Assembly: GCF_040546275.1 (NCBI RefSeq)
Contig: NZ_JBEPNO010000012.1
Location: 1 to 64,000, forward strand
DNA length: 64,000 bases
Origin: Nakamurella sp040546275
GTDB lineage: Bacteria > Actinomycetota > Actinomycetes > Mycobacteriales > Nakamurellaceae
Direction: 5' to 3'
Part shown: positions 16,264 to 24,417 of the stretch, piece by piece
How positions within the stretch are numbered: the stretch's first letter is position 1
How the letters are laid out: each line of letters starts with the position of its first letter
Program-made: the position numbers and the translations under genes
Notes under the pieces: model-generated
Seen by the model: only the letters and a program-made list of their open reading frames with translations
Told to the model about the DNA's origin: nothing
Databases searched by the model: none

Positions 16264-17433
16264 ATGATGACCTCTTCGGACACCCTCACCGTCGGAGCTG
16301 ACACCTTCGTCAGCGCAGACGATCTCGCTCGCCGTACCATCCGCCGGACGGACTACGTCAGCTGCAACACGGCCTTCATCGACTGCCGGATGCCGGGCAG
16401 CGAGACCAAGGAGAACTACTCCATCATCGGCTCGGGGGTCACCCAGAATCCCGACCAGGTGATCAACCTGGAGGAGCCGCACGGCTTCAACATCGGCGCG
16501 GCGGCGATGCCGACCGGGGTCAACAACAATCTGCACCTCCACTTCACCGCTGAGGTGTTCCTCAACTTCCGTGGTGACTGGCGCCTGCGCTGGGGCGTCG
16601 ATGGCGAGCACGAACTCGATTTCCACGAGGGCGCGATCGTCACCGTTCCGACCTGGATCTTCCGCGGCTTCACCAACATCGGGGCCGACAACGGTTGGCT
16701 GTTCACCGCTCTCGGGTTCGACAACACGGGCGGGATCATCTGGGGACCGTCCATCGTCCGCGGCGCGCGGGAGCACGGGCTGTACCTGCGGGCCGACAAC
16801 CAGCTCATCGATACCCAGGCCGGTGGCGTGGTCGACGCGGACACGGATCTGATCGCGCCGATGTCCGACGACGAGGTTTCCAAGCTGCGTCGGTGGACCC
16901 CCGAGCAGATGCGTTCGCGGATCGTCGCTCCTGATGACCTCCTCTGGTCGCAGCACCCGTTCCTGTGCAGTGAGCTGCCAGGCGGACGGGCGCAGTTCGC
17001 CCAGGTGGTCGGATACGGCATGACCGAGGACCGGGATCAGGTCCCGCCCGTCCACTACCCCCACAACTTCAACCTGGGCTGGCTACGGGCCGACACCGGC
17101 GAGGGTCTCCTCACCCATCGCCACCAGAGTTCGCAGGCTCTCATCGTCTACCGGGGCCGGTGGCGCGTGACGCTGAATCACCTCGGCACCCGGACCAGCG
17201 TCGAGATCGGCCCCGACGACACGCTTTCCGTACCGGCCGGAGCCTGGCGCCGGTTCGAGGTGATCTCCGACGAACCCGGCCAGATCGCCGTCGTGAACGG
17301 CGGTGACGGACGTGTCCACCTGGAATGGGCCGACGAGGTCAGGGACATGGCGCGGGAGAAGGACTGGGCCCAGGACGCGGCCGGCTACGTGGCGCCGTGG
17401 GCCGTCGTGCGCACCTCCGTCCTGGACGACTGA
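16264..17433 (+). CDS. Bicupin protein of unknown function
   Basis: The product is 389 residues, beginning with two consecutive ATGs (16264, 16267). The upstream promoter geometry slightly favours the second. Two beta-barrel cupin regions are visible. The first has NLHLHFTAEVFLNFRGDWRL near residues 90-115 and the second has LLTHRHQSSQALIVYRGRWR near residues 280-300. Each carries a His-x-His pattern able to bind a metal. No exact enzymatic match is recognised. Because it is first in an operon with a HisD-like dehydrogenase, SDR and aldolase, it may be an isomerase, epimerase or dioxygenase acting on the same substrate. Confidence 0.72.
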   Translation: MMTSSDTLTVGADTFVSADDLARRTIRRTDYVSCNTAFIDCRMPGSETKENYSIIGSGVTQNPDQVINLEEPHGFNIGAAAMPTGVNNNLHLHFTAEVFLNFRGDWRLRWGVDGEHELDFHEGAIVTVPTWIFRGFTNIGADNGWLFTALGFDNTGGIIWGPSIVRGAREHGLYLRADNQLIDTQAGGVVDADTDLIAPMSDDEVSKLRRWTPEQMRSRIVAPDDLLWSQHPFLCSELPGGRAQFAQVVGYGMTEDRDQVPPVHYPHNFNLGWLRADTGEGLLTHRHQSSQALIVYRGRWRVTLNHLGTRTSVEIGPDDTLSVPAGAWRRFEVISDEPGQIAVVNGGDGRVHLEWADEVRDMAREKDWAQDAAGYVAPWAVVRTSVLDD

Positions 17434-17452
17434 ATTCCGGGCCGACCATTTC

Positions 17453-17492
17453 GCAACCGCACCATTCCGCAACCGCGTCACCCTGCAACCGC
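17453..17492 (+). repeat. Three direct repeats of GCAACCGC, period 16
   Basis: GCAACCGC occurs at 17453, 17469 and 17485, each within a related 16-base unit (CATT/CACC-CGCAACCG). The array lies in the 130-base gap between the bicupin and the HisD-like gene. A role in mRNA folding or regulator binding is possible; I see no promoter motif inside it. Confidence 0.6.
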
Positions 17493-17563
17493 TCCAGAAC
17501 GAACCCACACCACCGAGTCAATCCCACCACCGAGCCGAACACGATGAGGACAACAGAGGCGTT

Positions 17564-18892
17564 GTGATCACCCACCTGAAGAAACCCGTTGCTGCGCAAA
17601 CCGTCACGGCCGGACGCGAGGCCGTCGCCGACACCGTCCGGGGCGTCGTCGCCGACATCCGCGAGCGCGGCGACGTCGCCGTCCGCGAGTACTCGGAGAA
17701 GTTCGACCAGTGGTCGCCGGAGTCGTTCCGACTGGACCGGCCGCAGATCGACGACCTGATCGGATCGCTGCCGCAGCAGGTCATCGACGACATCCTGACC
17801 GTGCAGGCGAACGTCCGCCGATTCGCCACGGCACAGCGGGCGTCGATCACCGACTTCGAGATCGAAACGATGCCCGGCGTCCACCTCGGCCAGAAGAACC
17901 TGCCCATCGGCGCCGCCGGTGCCTACGTGCCCGGTGGTCGCTACCCGCTGACCGCCTCGGCGCACATGACGATCGTCACCGCCAAGGTCGCGGGTGTGGA
18001 ACGGGTGGCTGCCTGCACACCGCCGATCCGCGGGGTGATCCCGGCGGCCACCATCGCCGCGATGTCGTTGGCCGGTGCCGACGAGATCTACGTGCTGGGT
18101 GGGGTTCAGGCCGTCGTCTCCCTGGCGTTGGGCACCGAGAGCATCGGCCGGGTCGACCTGATCGCCGGTCCGGGCAACGCCTACGTCGCGGAGGCCAAGC
18201 GTCAGCTGTTCGGCGAGGTCGGCATCGATCTCTTCGCCGGCCCCACCGAGATCCTGGTGATCGCCGACGACTTCGCCGATCCGTTCGTGGTTGCGGTTGA
18301 TCTGCTGAGCCAGGCCGAGCACGGACCAGACTCACCGGCCGTGCTGATCACCACCAGCGAGACGGTGGCACGGGAAGCGCTCCAGCACATCGAGAAACTG
18401 CTCGTGGACATGCCCACCCGCGACTACGCCGGCCCGGCCTGGCGCGACCACGGCCAGATCCTCCTCGTCGACACGATCGACGAGGCCTACGTGGTGGCTG
18501 ACGCCTTCGCGTCCGAGCACGTGCAGGTGCTCACGCAGGACCCGCGGCAGGCGTTGTTGGCGATGAAGATCTACGGAGCCCTGTTCCTCGGCGAAGGGAC
18601 CTGCGTCTCCTATGGCGACAAGGTGATCGGCACGAATCACGTCCTCCCGACCAGGGGAGCCTCGCGCTACAACGGCGGCCTGTGGGTCGGAAAATACCTC
18701 AAGACGGTGACCTACCAGGAGGTCACCGACACCGCGTCCAGCGCAGCACTGGGTGAATTGTGCGGCCGGGCCGCACGGGTCGAGTCCTTCGAGGGCCACG
18801 CGCGTTCCGGTGACGTCCGCGCCGCGAAGTTCGGCGGAGCGTCGCTGCCCTGGAGCGACCACGAGTTCCGGCCCGTCCCCGCCGATGGATGA
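17564..18892 (+). CDS. Histidinol-dehydrogenase-like enzyme (catabolic HisD paralogue 1)
   Basis: The product is 442 residues from GTG 17564, with AGAGG at 17555-17559 as ribosome binding site. The fold is that of the zinc- and NAD-dependent HisD. The residues matching the known zinc ligands and catalytic pair are kept: Gln250 and His253 (SQAEHG), Glu318-His319 (ASEHV), Asp352 (YGDKVIGTNH) and His412 (FEGHA). No other his gene is nearby. The motif YGDK-GTNH resembles paralogues such as HpsN that oxidise a primary alcohol of a C3 compound to the acid in two steps. I infer a four-electron alcohol-to-carboxylate oxidation of a catabolic substrate, not histidine synthesis. Confidence 0.8.
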   Translation: MITHLKKPVAAQTVTAGREAVADTVRGVVADIRERGDVAVREYSEKFDQWSPESFRLDRPQIDDLIGSLPQQVIDDILTVQANVRRFATAQRASITDFEIETMPGVHLGQKNLPIGAAGAYVPGGRYPLTASAHMTIVTAKVAGVERVAACTPPIRGVIPAATIAAMSLAGADEIYVLGGVQAVVSLALGTESIGRVDLIAGPGNAYVAEAKRQLFGEVGIDLFAGPTEILVIADDFADPFVVAVDLLSQAEHGPDSPAVLITTSETVAREALQHIEKLLVDMPTRDYAGPAWRDHGQILLVDTIDEAYVVADAFASEHVQVLTQDPRQALLAMKIYGALFLGEGTCVSYGDKVIGTNHVLPTRGASRYNGGLWVGKYLKTVTYQEVTDTASSAALGELCGRAARVESFEGHARSGDVRAAKFGGASLPWSDHEFRPVPADG

Positions 18893-18934
18893 ACCGATCC
18901 CTGCACCGATGCCGGTAGCTCATGTCTGACATCG

Positions 18935-19744
18935 ATGCCTGAAACCGTGCCGGGACCGCCCCGGCCGACGGGGCGAACGGCCCTGGTCACCGGCGCCGGA
19001 AATGGTCTGGGCCGGGCGATCTCGCTGCAGCTGGCCGCGGCCGGAGTCCGGGTGGTGCTGACCGGCCGGACCGTCGGCCCGCTCCAGGAGACCGCTGACC
19101 TGATCGCCGAGCGCTCCGGCGAGCCGCAGGGAGTCGGGTCCTCCCGGGTCGCTTCGGTCGACGTGTCGGATCCCGACTCGGTGAACGCGCTGGCCGCCGC
19201 CGTGTCGGACGAGCAGATCTCGATCCTCGTCAACAATGCCGGTGTGCCGGGTCCGGTGGCCTCCCTGATCGACATCGACATCACCGAGTGGAATGCCGTC
19301 TTCGATGTGAACGTCACCGGGATGTTCCTGATGTGCAAGGCCTTTCTTCCGCCCATGATCGAGCGGGGATCGGGTGACGTCATCAACCTCGCCTCGGTGA
19401 GCGGCAAACGACCGCTCGCGCGGCGCACTCCCTACTGCGCATCGAAGATGGCCGTGCTGGGACTCACCACCACTTTGGCCGCCGAGGTCGGTCCGCTCGG
19501 GATCACGGTGAACAGCCTGTCGCCGGGACCGGTCGAGGGGCCGCGGATGCACCGCAACTTCGCGATGGAGGCGGAACGCACCGGCCGGAGCATCGAACAG
19601 GCCAGGGACGAATTCGCCGGGCGGGCGCTGCTCGGCCGGCTCTTGGAAGAGGAAGAGGTCGGTTTCGCCGTCGTAGCCATGCTGGCCATGCCCGGTCTGC
19701 ACGCGGCCGACATCGACCTCTCGGCGGGTATGGTCGCCCGGTGA
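18935..19744 (+). CDS. Short-chain dehydrogenase/reductase (SDR)
   Basis: The product is 269 residues of the classical SDR type. The cofactor motif TGAGNGLG is near residue 16, NNAG near residue 100, the catalytic Ser in NLASVSG, and the Tyr-x3-Lys pair in YCASK. It starts 42 bases after the HisD-like gene, and its stop overlaps the start of the aldolase-hydrolase fusion gene by four bases, so it should be co-translated with it. It probably oxidises a secondary alcohol to a ketone before aldol cleavage; that order is inferred from gene order. Confidence 0.9.
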   Translation: MPETVPGPPRPTGRTALVTGAGNGLGRAISLQLAAAGVRVVLTGRTVGPLQETADLIAERSGEPQGVGSSRVASVDVSDPDSVNALAAAVSDEQISILVNNAGVPGPVASLIDIDITEWNAVFDVNVTGMFLMCKAFLPPMIERGSGDVINLASVSGKRPLARRTPYCASKMAVLGLTTTLAAEVGPLGITVNSLSPGPVEGPRMHRNFAMEAERTGRSIEQARDEFAGRALLGRLLEEEEVGFAVVAMLAMPGLHAADIDLSAGMVAR

Positions 19745-21222
19745 TCCGGCCACCGCCGTCTTCCGGACTGGCGAAGCGCCTCGCCGCTCGTGAGCCGCTG
19801 CTCGGTGCCCTGCTCCGGATGCCGAACGAGACCCTGATCGAGATGACGGCACTGGTCGGCATGGATTTTGTGGTCATCGACACCGAACACGGGCCCGGTG
19901 ACCAGATCCCGCTCACCCACCACCTGATGGCCGCGGCGGCCGCGGGTATTCCGGCCCTGGTCAGGGTCGGGCAGGTGTCGGAGATCCTCCGGGTCCTCGA
20001 CCTCGGTGCCGCCGGCATCATCGCACCCCACATCTCCACCGTCGAGCAGGCCGAGGAGGTCGTCCGGGCGGCTCGCTATCCACCGCGGGGCGATCGCGGG
20101 TTCGCCACCTACACCCGCAGCGGGCGTCACGGGTTGGCCCGCGCGGTCGAGCATCTGGACACGTCCGCCGCCGACACGACGATCATCCTGATGATCGAGG
20201 ACACCCTTGGAGTCCTTGCAGCGGAGGAGATCGCCGCCGTCGACGGGGTCTCCGGACTCCTCGTCGGCCCGGCAGACCTGTCCACGGCCATGGGCATGCC
20301 CGGTGAGCAGGGGAGCGCGACCGTGCAGCGGGCCATCGCCGACGTGCACGCCGCCGCCCGCCGCGCCGAGGTGGCCGTCGTGACGATCACGGCCGATCCT
20401 GCCCAGGCGAGGTCGCACTTCGCGGCGGGCAGCACGATGGTGATCTACAACCTCCTCGCCGCCCTCGGATCATTGTTCACCACCTTGGCCACCGGTCGGT
20501 CGGAGGTGGTCCCCACGACCGAACGTGCCACCGACGACCCAGTGGTCTTCCTGCCCGGCATGTTCGGTGGGCCGACCGTCTGGGACGACGTGCTGAGCGC
20601 TCTCCCGCCGACCCTGACGGTCCGGACCGGACGGATCGACCTCGACGACTCCGTCGGCGCCATGGCGGAGTCGGTGCTGGTCTCGGCGCCGGAGCGGTTC
20701 AGCCTGGTCGGTCACTCGCTCGGCGGCATCGTCGCCCTCGAGATTGCCCGTCGTGCACCACATCGGCTGCGACGGCTCGTCCTGCTGAACGCCGGCGGTC
20801 GGGGTGCCGCCGATGCCCAGCTGAGCGTCTGGCAGCAGCAGGATGACAGGATCATGGCGGGCGGATTCGCGGACCTGGTCGCCGAACAGGCCGTCGTCAA
20901 CCTGGGGCCAGCGGTCGACCGTCCGGGGTTGCTGGACCGATGGACTGCCGGAGCCCGCAAGGTAGGACCGGACGGACTGCGTCGACAACTGGCCGCCCAA
21001 TCAACCCGTCCGGACAGCCTCCCCGGTCTGCCCGCCATCGGTGTCCCGACGCTCGTGGTCAGTGGGGCGCTCGACGAGATCTGCCGCCCCGACCTGCAGG
21101 AGGAACTGGCAGTCGGCATTCCCGGTGCGATCCATGTGGTGCTGCCCGAGGCCGGCCACATGACGGCGCTGGACGCACCGGTCGAGCTCGCCCGGCTGAT
21201 CATGGACTTCCTCACCGGCTAA
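19741..21222 (+). CDS. Fused HpcH/HpaI-type aldolase and alpha/beta hydrolase
   Basis: The product is 493 residues from GTG 19741, in a GTGA overlap with the SDR gene. Residues 1-245 are a class II HpcH/HpaI aldolase: FVVIDTEHGPGD, MIEDTLGV with the metal-binding Glu, and LLVGPADLS. After a short linker, residues 263-493 form an alpha/beta hydrolase starting PVVFLPGMFGG. Its triad is visible as Ser326 (GHSLGG), Asp445 (GALDE) and His473 (EAGHM). There is no stop or frame change at the joint. Aldolases of this class split 4-hydroxy-2-keto acids; the hydrolase could open a lactone or ester that feeds it. The two families are rarely joined, so the fusion itself is notable. Confidence 0.87.
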   Translation: MIRPPPSSGLAKRLAAREPLLGALLRMPNETLIEMTALVGMDFVVIDTEHGPGDQIPLTHHLMAAAAAGIPALVRVGQVSEILRVLDLGAAGIIAPHISTVEQAEEVVRAARYPPRGDRGFATYTRSGRHGLARAVEHLDTSAADTTIILMIEDTLGVLAAEEIAAVDGVSGLLVGPADLSTAMGMPGEQGSATVQRAIADVHAAARRAEVAVVTITADPAQARSHFAAGSTMVIYNLLAALGSLFTTLATGRSEVVPTTERATDDPVVFLPGMFGGPTVWDDVLSALPPTLTVRTGRIDLDDSVGAMAESVLVSAPERFSLVGHSLGGIVALEIARRAPHRLRRLVLLNAGGRGAADAQLSVWQQQDDRIMAGGFADLVAEQAVVNLGPAVDRPGLLDRWTAGARKVGPDGLRRQLAAQSTRPDSLPGLPAIGVPTLVVSGALDEICRPDLQEELAVGIPGAIHVVLPEAGHMTALDAPVELARLIMDFLTG

Positions 21223-21260
21223 TCGGTTGAGCGACGAAAGTTGTTCAACTGCAGCCTATT

Positions 21261-22175
21261 TCAAGGTGGGGTGGGCCGCTGCTGCCGGCTCATCAGGGTT
21301 CGCTCGGCCAGTCTGGCGAATTCCCGGGTGGCGGGAGAGAGGACTGCGTTGACCCGCTGGATCAAAGCGATCGTGTCGTAGAGCGGCTCGGCGAAAGGCG
21401 CGATGAGCAGGCCAGGGGGGCAGGCAGAGCTCTCCACCACCGCCTGGCAGACGATCGAATCGCCGACGCCGCGCATCACCAGGTCGAGTGCGGATTCGAC
21501 GTGTTCCACCTCGATCCAGGGTTCGATCTTGAGACCGGCGAGGTGAGCCCGTTCCAGCAGCTGCCGCCGCGTGGGGTCCTTCCAGCCGTAGTGCGCGTCG
21601 TAGAGCACGAGCCTCGCCGAGCAGAATCGCTCGATGGTGACGGGACCGCTGACGTGGTCGGGATTCCTGCTGGCGTAGAACACCTCGTCGCGCAGCAGCG
21701 GCGTCACGGTGAGCCCCTCGTCGTCGATCGGCAGTACCACCAGGCCTGCCTCCAGTTCCCCGGCGGCCACGGCACCGGCCGTCTCGACGGAGTTGACGCC
21801 GACCATCCGCACGCGTACTGATGGATGACGTACGAGGAATTGCTCGACCAGGTCCGACAGCAGGTAGAAGTCGGCGTTGCGCAGCAGCCCGAAGGTGGCC
21901 ACCCCACCGCCCAGCGTCTGCATGTTGCGGATCGCCTGTGCGCCGCCGTCAGCCGCGGCGACTGCCTGCTCCGCGTAGGACAGCAGCTCGACCCCGGCCG
22001 GGGTCACCACCAACCGTCGCCCACCGCGTCCGAACAGGGGGAGTCCCAGCTCGTCCTCGAGCCGTCTGATCAGCTCGGACACCGAGGCCTGCGCTACCGA
22101 GAGCTCGGCGGCCGCGGCGGTGAAGGAACCGGTCCGCGCCGCTGACAGGAAGGCCCTCAGCTGATTCAGCGTCAT
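21261..22175 (-). CDS. LysR-family transcriptional regulator
   Basis: The product is 304 residues. The helix-turn-helix MTLNQLRAFLSAARTGSFTA with AELSVAQASVSELIRRLE is followed by a two-lobe effector-binding domain. It is divergent from the second hisD-like gene with only 71 bases between the two starts, the usual layout for a LysR regulator and its target. It converges on the aldolase-hydrolase gene. The ligand is unknown but is probably the pathway substrate or an intermediate. Confidence 0.92.
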   Translation of the reverse strand: MTLNQLRAFLSAARTGSFTAAAAELSVAQASVSELIRRLEDELGLPLFGRGGRRLVVTPAGVELLSYAEQAVAAADGGAQAIRNMQTLGGGVATFGLLRNADFYLLSDLVEQFLVRHPSVRVRMVGVNSVETAGAVAAGELEAGLVVLPIDDEGLTVTPLLRDEVFYASRNPDHVSGPVTIERFCSARLVLYDAHYGWKDPTRRQLLERAHLAGLKIEPWIEVEHVESALDLVMRGVGDSIVCQAVVESSACPPGLLIAPFAEPLYDTIALIQRVNAVLSPATREFARLAERTLMSRQQRPTPP

Positions 22176-22179
22176 AGGG

Positions 22180-22206
22180 ATAGCCTATGCGAAGTACAGG
22201 AGTACT
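22180..22206. promoter_or_regulatory. Two palindromes in the LysR / hisD-like divergent region
   Basis: ATAGCCTAT (22180-22188) and AGTAC-AGGA-GTACT (22193-22206) lie side by side just upstream of the LysR start and before the -35 of the opposite promoter. Such tandem dyads are what a LysR-type protein would need. Neither matches the textbook T-N11-A box exactly, so the assignment is tentative. Confidence 0.4.
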
Positions 22207-22211
22207 CGGGC

Positions 22212-22248
22212 TTGTCCTCTGCTGAGCGTGCCTCTACTTTATACGTAT
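22212..22248 (+). promoter_or_regulatory. Leaderless promoter with ATACGTAT operator (site 3) on the start site
   Basis: TTGTCC (22212-22217), a 17-base spacer, TACTTT (22235-22240) and a six-base gap bring transcription start to the A of the ATG at 22247. ATACGTAT (22241-22248) fills the gap and overlaps that ATG. No ribosome binding site exists upstream. This is a complete leaderless promoter with an operator at the start site. The operator would be part of both promoter and first codon. Confidence 0.6.
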
Positions 22249-23587
22249 GCAACTCAGCCCTCCCGTCCTTGCGGACCTCGCCGGCAAGTACAAATTCCTC
22301 AAGACGCCGCTTGAGTCAGGGCCGCCCGAGCAGCGTGATCCCAAGGTCGTCGCGACGGTGTCGGAAATGCTCAGCACCATCGAGAAGGGCGGCATGGACG
22401 CCGTTCTGGCCTACGCGGGCAAGCTGGATCACCCCACCGGGGGTGTCATCGAGATCTCCGCGGCGGGCATCACGGCGGCCGGTGAGCGGCTGACCCCGGA
22501 GCTGCGGCGGGCACTGGAGATCGGCGCGAGCCGGACACGCAAGTTCGCCGAGGTGAGCAGGTCCCACCTGGTCGACTTCGAGACCGAGCTGGTACCCGGC
22601 CTGATCACCGGACAGAAGTACATCCCGGTGCAGCGCGTCGGTGCGTACCTTCCCGCCGGCCGCTTCCCCATCCTGGCCAGCGCCTTCATGACGGTCAACG
22701 TGGCCAAGGTCGCCGGCGTCGATACCGTCCTGGCCTGCACGCCGCCGCAGGCCGACGGGCACGCCGATCCGGCTGTGCTGTACTCGGCTGCCATCTCCGG
22801 CGCCGACCGCATCTACCTGCTGGGTGGGGTGCAGGCCCTGGCGGCCATGGCCTTCGGCCTGCTCGGTGAGCTGCCCGTCGACATGTTGGTCGGGGCGGGC
22901 AATGCTTTCGTGGCCGAGGCCAAGCGTCAGCTCTTCGGCACAGTGAGCATCGACCTGCTGGCCGGACCGTCCGAGGTCGCCGTCATCGCCGACGAGTCCG
23001 CCGATCCGGCCCTGGTCGCCGCAGATCTCCTCGGGCAGGCCGAGCACGGACCGACCTCACCCGCAGCGCTGGTCACTACCTCCGAGAGCCTCGGACTCGC
23101 CGTGGTCCAGCAGATCGACAAGCAGCTCGAGACGTTGGCGACCAAGGACATCGCGGGCCCGGCCTGGCGGAACTACGGTTCGGTCACCTGGGCGCAGGAC
23201 ATCGACACCGCCATCGCCCTGATGGACGACTTCGCACCGGAACATCTGGAACTGCAGACCGGGAACGACGACGTCTACCTGGATCGGCTGCGCAACTACG
23301 GGTCGGTGTTCATCGGCCGGTGGAGCACGGTCGCCTACTCGGACAAGGGAATGGCCGGCACCAACCACACCCTGCCGACCGCCGGCGGGGCCAAGCACAG
23401 CGCCGGCCTCTCGGTGTCGAGATTCCTCAAACCCCTGACCTATCAACGGGTCACCAGGGCGACTACCCCGCAGTTGGCCGATCCGGTTGACGTCATCTCC
23501 TCCTACGAAGGGATGGCCGCACACCGGGCGACCGCCACCATGCGACTGGCTGTCTACGCGGAGCAACCGGAATCGGTCGCCGGATAG
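22247..23587 (+). CDS. Histidinol-dehydrogenase-like enzyme (catabolic HisD paralogue 2)
   Basis: The product is 446 residues. The zinc and catalytic residues of HisD are conserved: Gln264 and His267 (GQAEHG), Glu332-His333 (APEHLE), Asp366 (YSDKGMAGTNH) and His426 (near SSYEGMAAH). It is clearly diverged from the other copy at 17564, so it is not a recent tandem duplicate. It shares the ATACGTAT operator with the bicupin-hisD operon and is followed by a CUT2-type importer. The start is set by the leaderless promoter geometry. A two-step alcohol-to-acid oxidation of an imported compound is the best inference. Confidence 0.82.
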   Translation: MQLSPPVLADLAGKYKFLKTPLESGPPEQRDPKVVATVSEMLSTIEKGGMDAVLAYAGKLDHPTGGVIEISAAGITAAGERLTPELRRALEIGASRTRKFAEVSRSHLVDFETELVPGLITGQKYIPVQRVGAYLPAGRFPILASAFMTVNVAKVAGVDTVLACTPPQADGHADPAVLYSAAISGADRIYLLGGVQALAAMAFGLLGELPVDMLVGAGNAFVAEAKRQLFGTVSIDLLAGPSEVAVIADESADPALVAADLLGQAEHGPTSPAALVTTSESLGLAVVQQIDKQLETLATKDIAGPAWRNYGSVTWAQDIDTAIALMDDFAPEHLELQTGNDDVYLDRLRNYGSVFIGRWSTVAYSDKGMAGTNHTLPTAGGAKHSAGLSVSRFLKPLTYQRVTRATTPQLADPVDVISSYEGMAAHRATATMRLAVYAEQPESVAG

Positions 23588-23658
23588 CGGGTACAGCCCC
23601 CTGCCGTCACCGCAGCCGTTCGATCGAACATCCATCCATCGCACCGAAGGGTATCCGT

Positions 23659-24417
23659 ATGACGCCATTGTTGGAAGCTCGGGGGATCGTCAAGAACTAC
23701 GGGCATGTCGAAGTTTTGCGTGGGGTTGACTTCTCGGTGTCTGCGGGTGAGGTGGTGGCGTTGATCGGGGATAATGGTGCGGGGAAGTCGACGTTGGTGA
23801 AGACGTTGTCGGGGGTGGTGCAGCCTGATGGTGGTCAGATATTGTTTCGGGGGGTGCCGATGGTGTTCACGTCGCCGATCCATTGTCGCGATATGGGGAT
23901 AGAGACAGTTTTTCAGGATTTGGCGTTGGCGCCGGAGTTGGGGCCGGCGGAGAACGCCTACATCGGGCGGGAGTTGTTCAAGCAAGGTTGGCGCGGGAAG
24001 CTGGGGATCATCGACAAGGCAGAGATGCGGCGTCGGGCGCAGGAGGCGTTCATCTCTCTGGGGACTGATGTGAAGGACATGGACGCTCCGGTGGCTGCGC
24101 TGTCGGGTGGGCAGCGGCAGTCGGTGGCGATCTGCCGGTCGGTGATGTGGGCGAAGGGTTTGGTGTTCATGGATGAGCCGACCGCCGCGTTAGGTGTCCG
24201 GCAGACCCGGAAGGTGTTGGAGGTGATCCGGCGGGTCGCCGATCAGGGGGTCGCGGTGGTGCTGATCTCCCACAACATGTCCGAGGTGTTGCAGGTCGCG
24301 GACCGGGTGGAGGTGCTGCGTCTGGGTAGACGGGTCGCGGAGTACCGCAGCAAAGAAGTGGATGTGGAGATGCTGGTCGGTGCGATGACGGGTGCGTTGG
24401 ACGGGGTGGGGGCATGA
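23659..24417 (+). CDS. CUT2-type ABC transporter ATP-binding protein (single domain, FrcA-like)
   Basis: The product is 252 residues with Walker A (GDNGAGKST), signature (ALSGGQRQS), Walker B (LVFMDEPTAAL) and the switch His in LISHN. Unlike RbsA, which has two ATPase domains in about 500 residues, it has one, as in FrcA-type fructose or inositol importers. It starts 71 bases after the hisD-like gene and overlaps the permease gene by four bases. Codon use differs from its neighbours: leucine is mostly TTG and G- or T-ending codons dominate, suggesting a different origin. Confidence 0.92.
   Translation: MTPLLEARGIVKNYGHVEVLRGVDFSVSAGEVVALIGDNGAGKSTLVKTLSGVVQPDGGQILFRGVPMVFTSPIHCRDMGIETVFQDLALAPELGPAENAYIGRELFKQGWRGKLGIIDKAEMRRRAQEAFISLGTDVKDMDAPVAALSGGQRQSVAICRSVMWAKGLVFMDEPTAALGVRQTRKVLEVIRRVADQGVAVVLISHNMSEVLQVADRVEVLRLGRRVAEYRSKEVDVEMLVGAMTGALDGVGA

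Noticed and set aside
17564..23587. Histidine biosynthesis genes (hisD)
   Set aside because: No hisG, hisC, hisB or other pathway gene is present, there are two diverged copies, and the neighbours are importer and aldolase genes. A catabolic paralogue is more likely.
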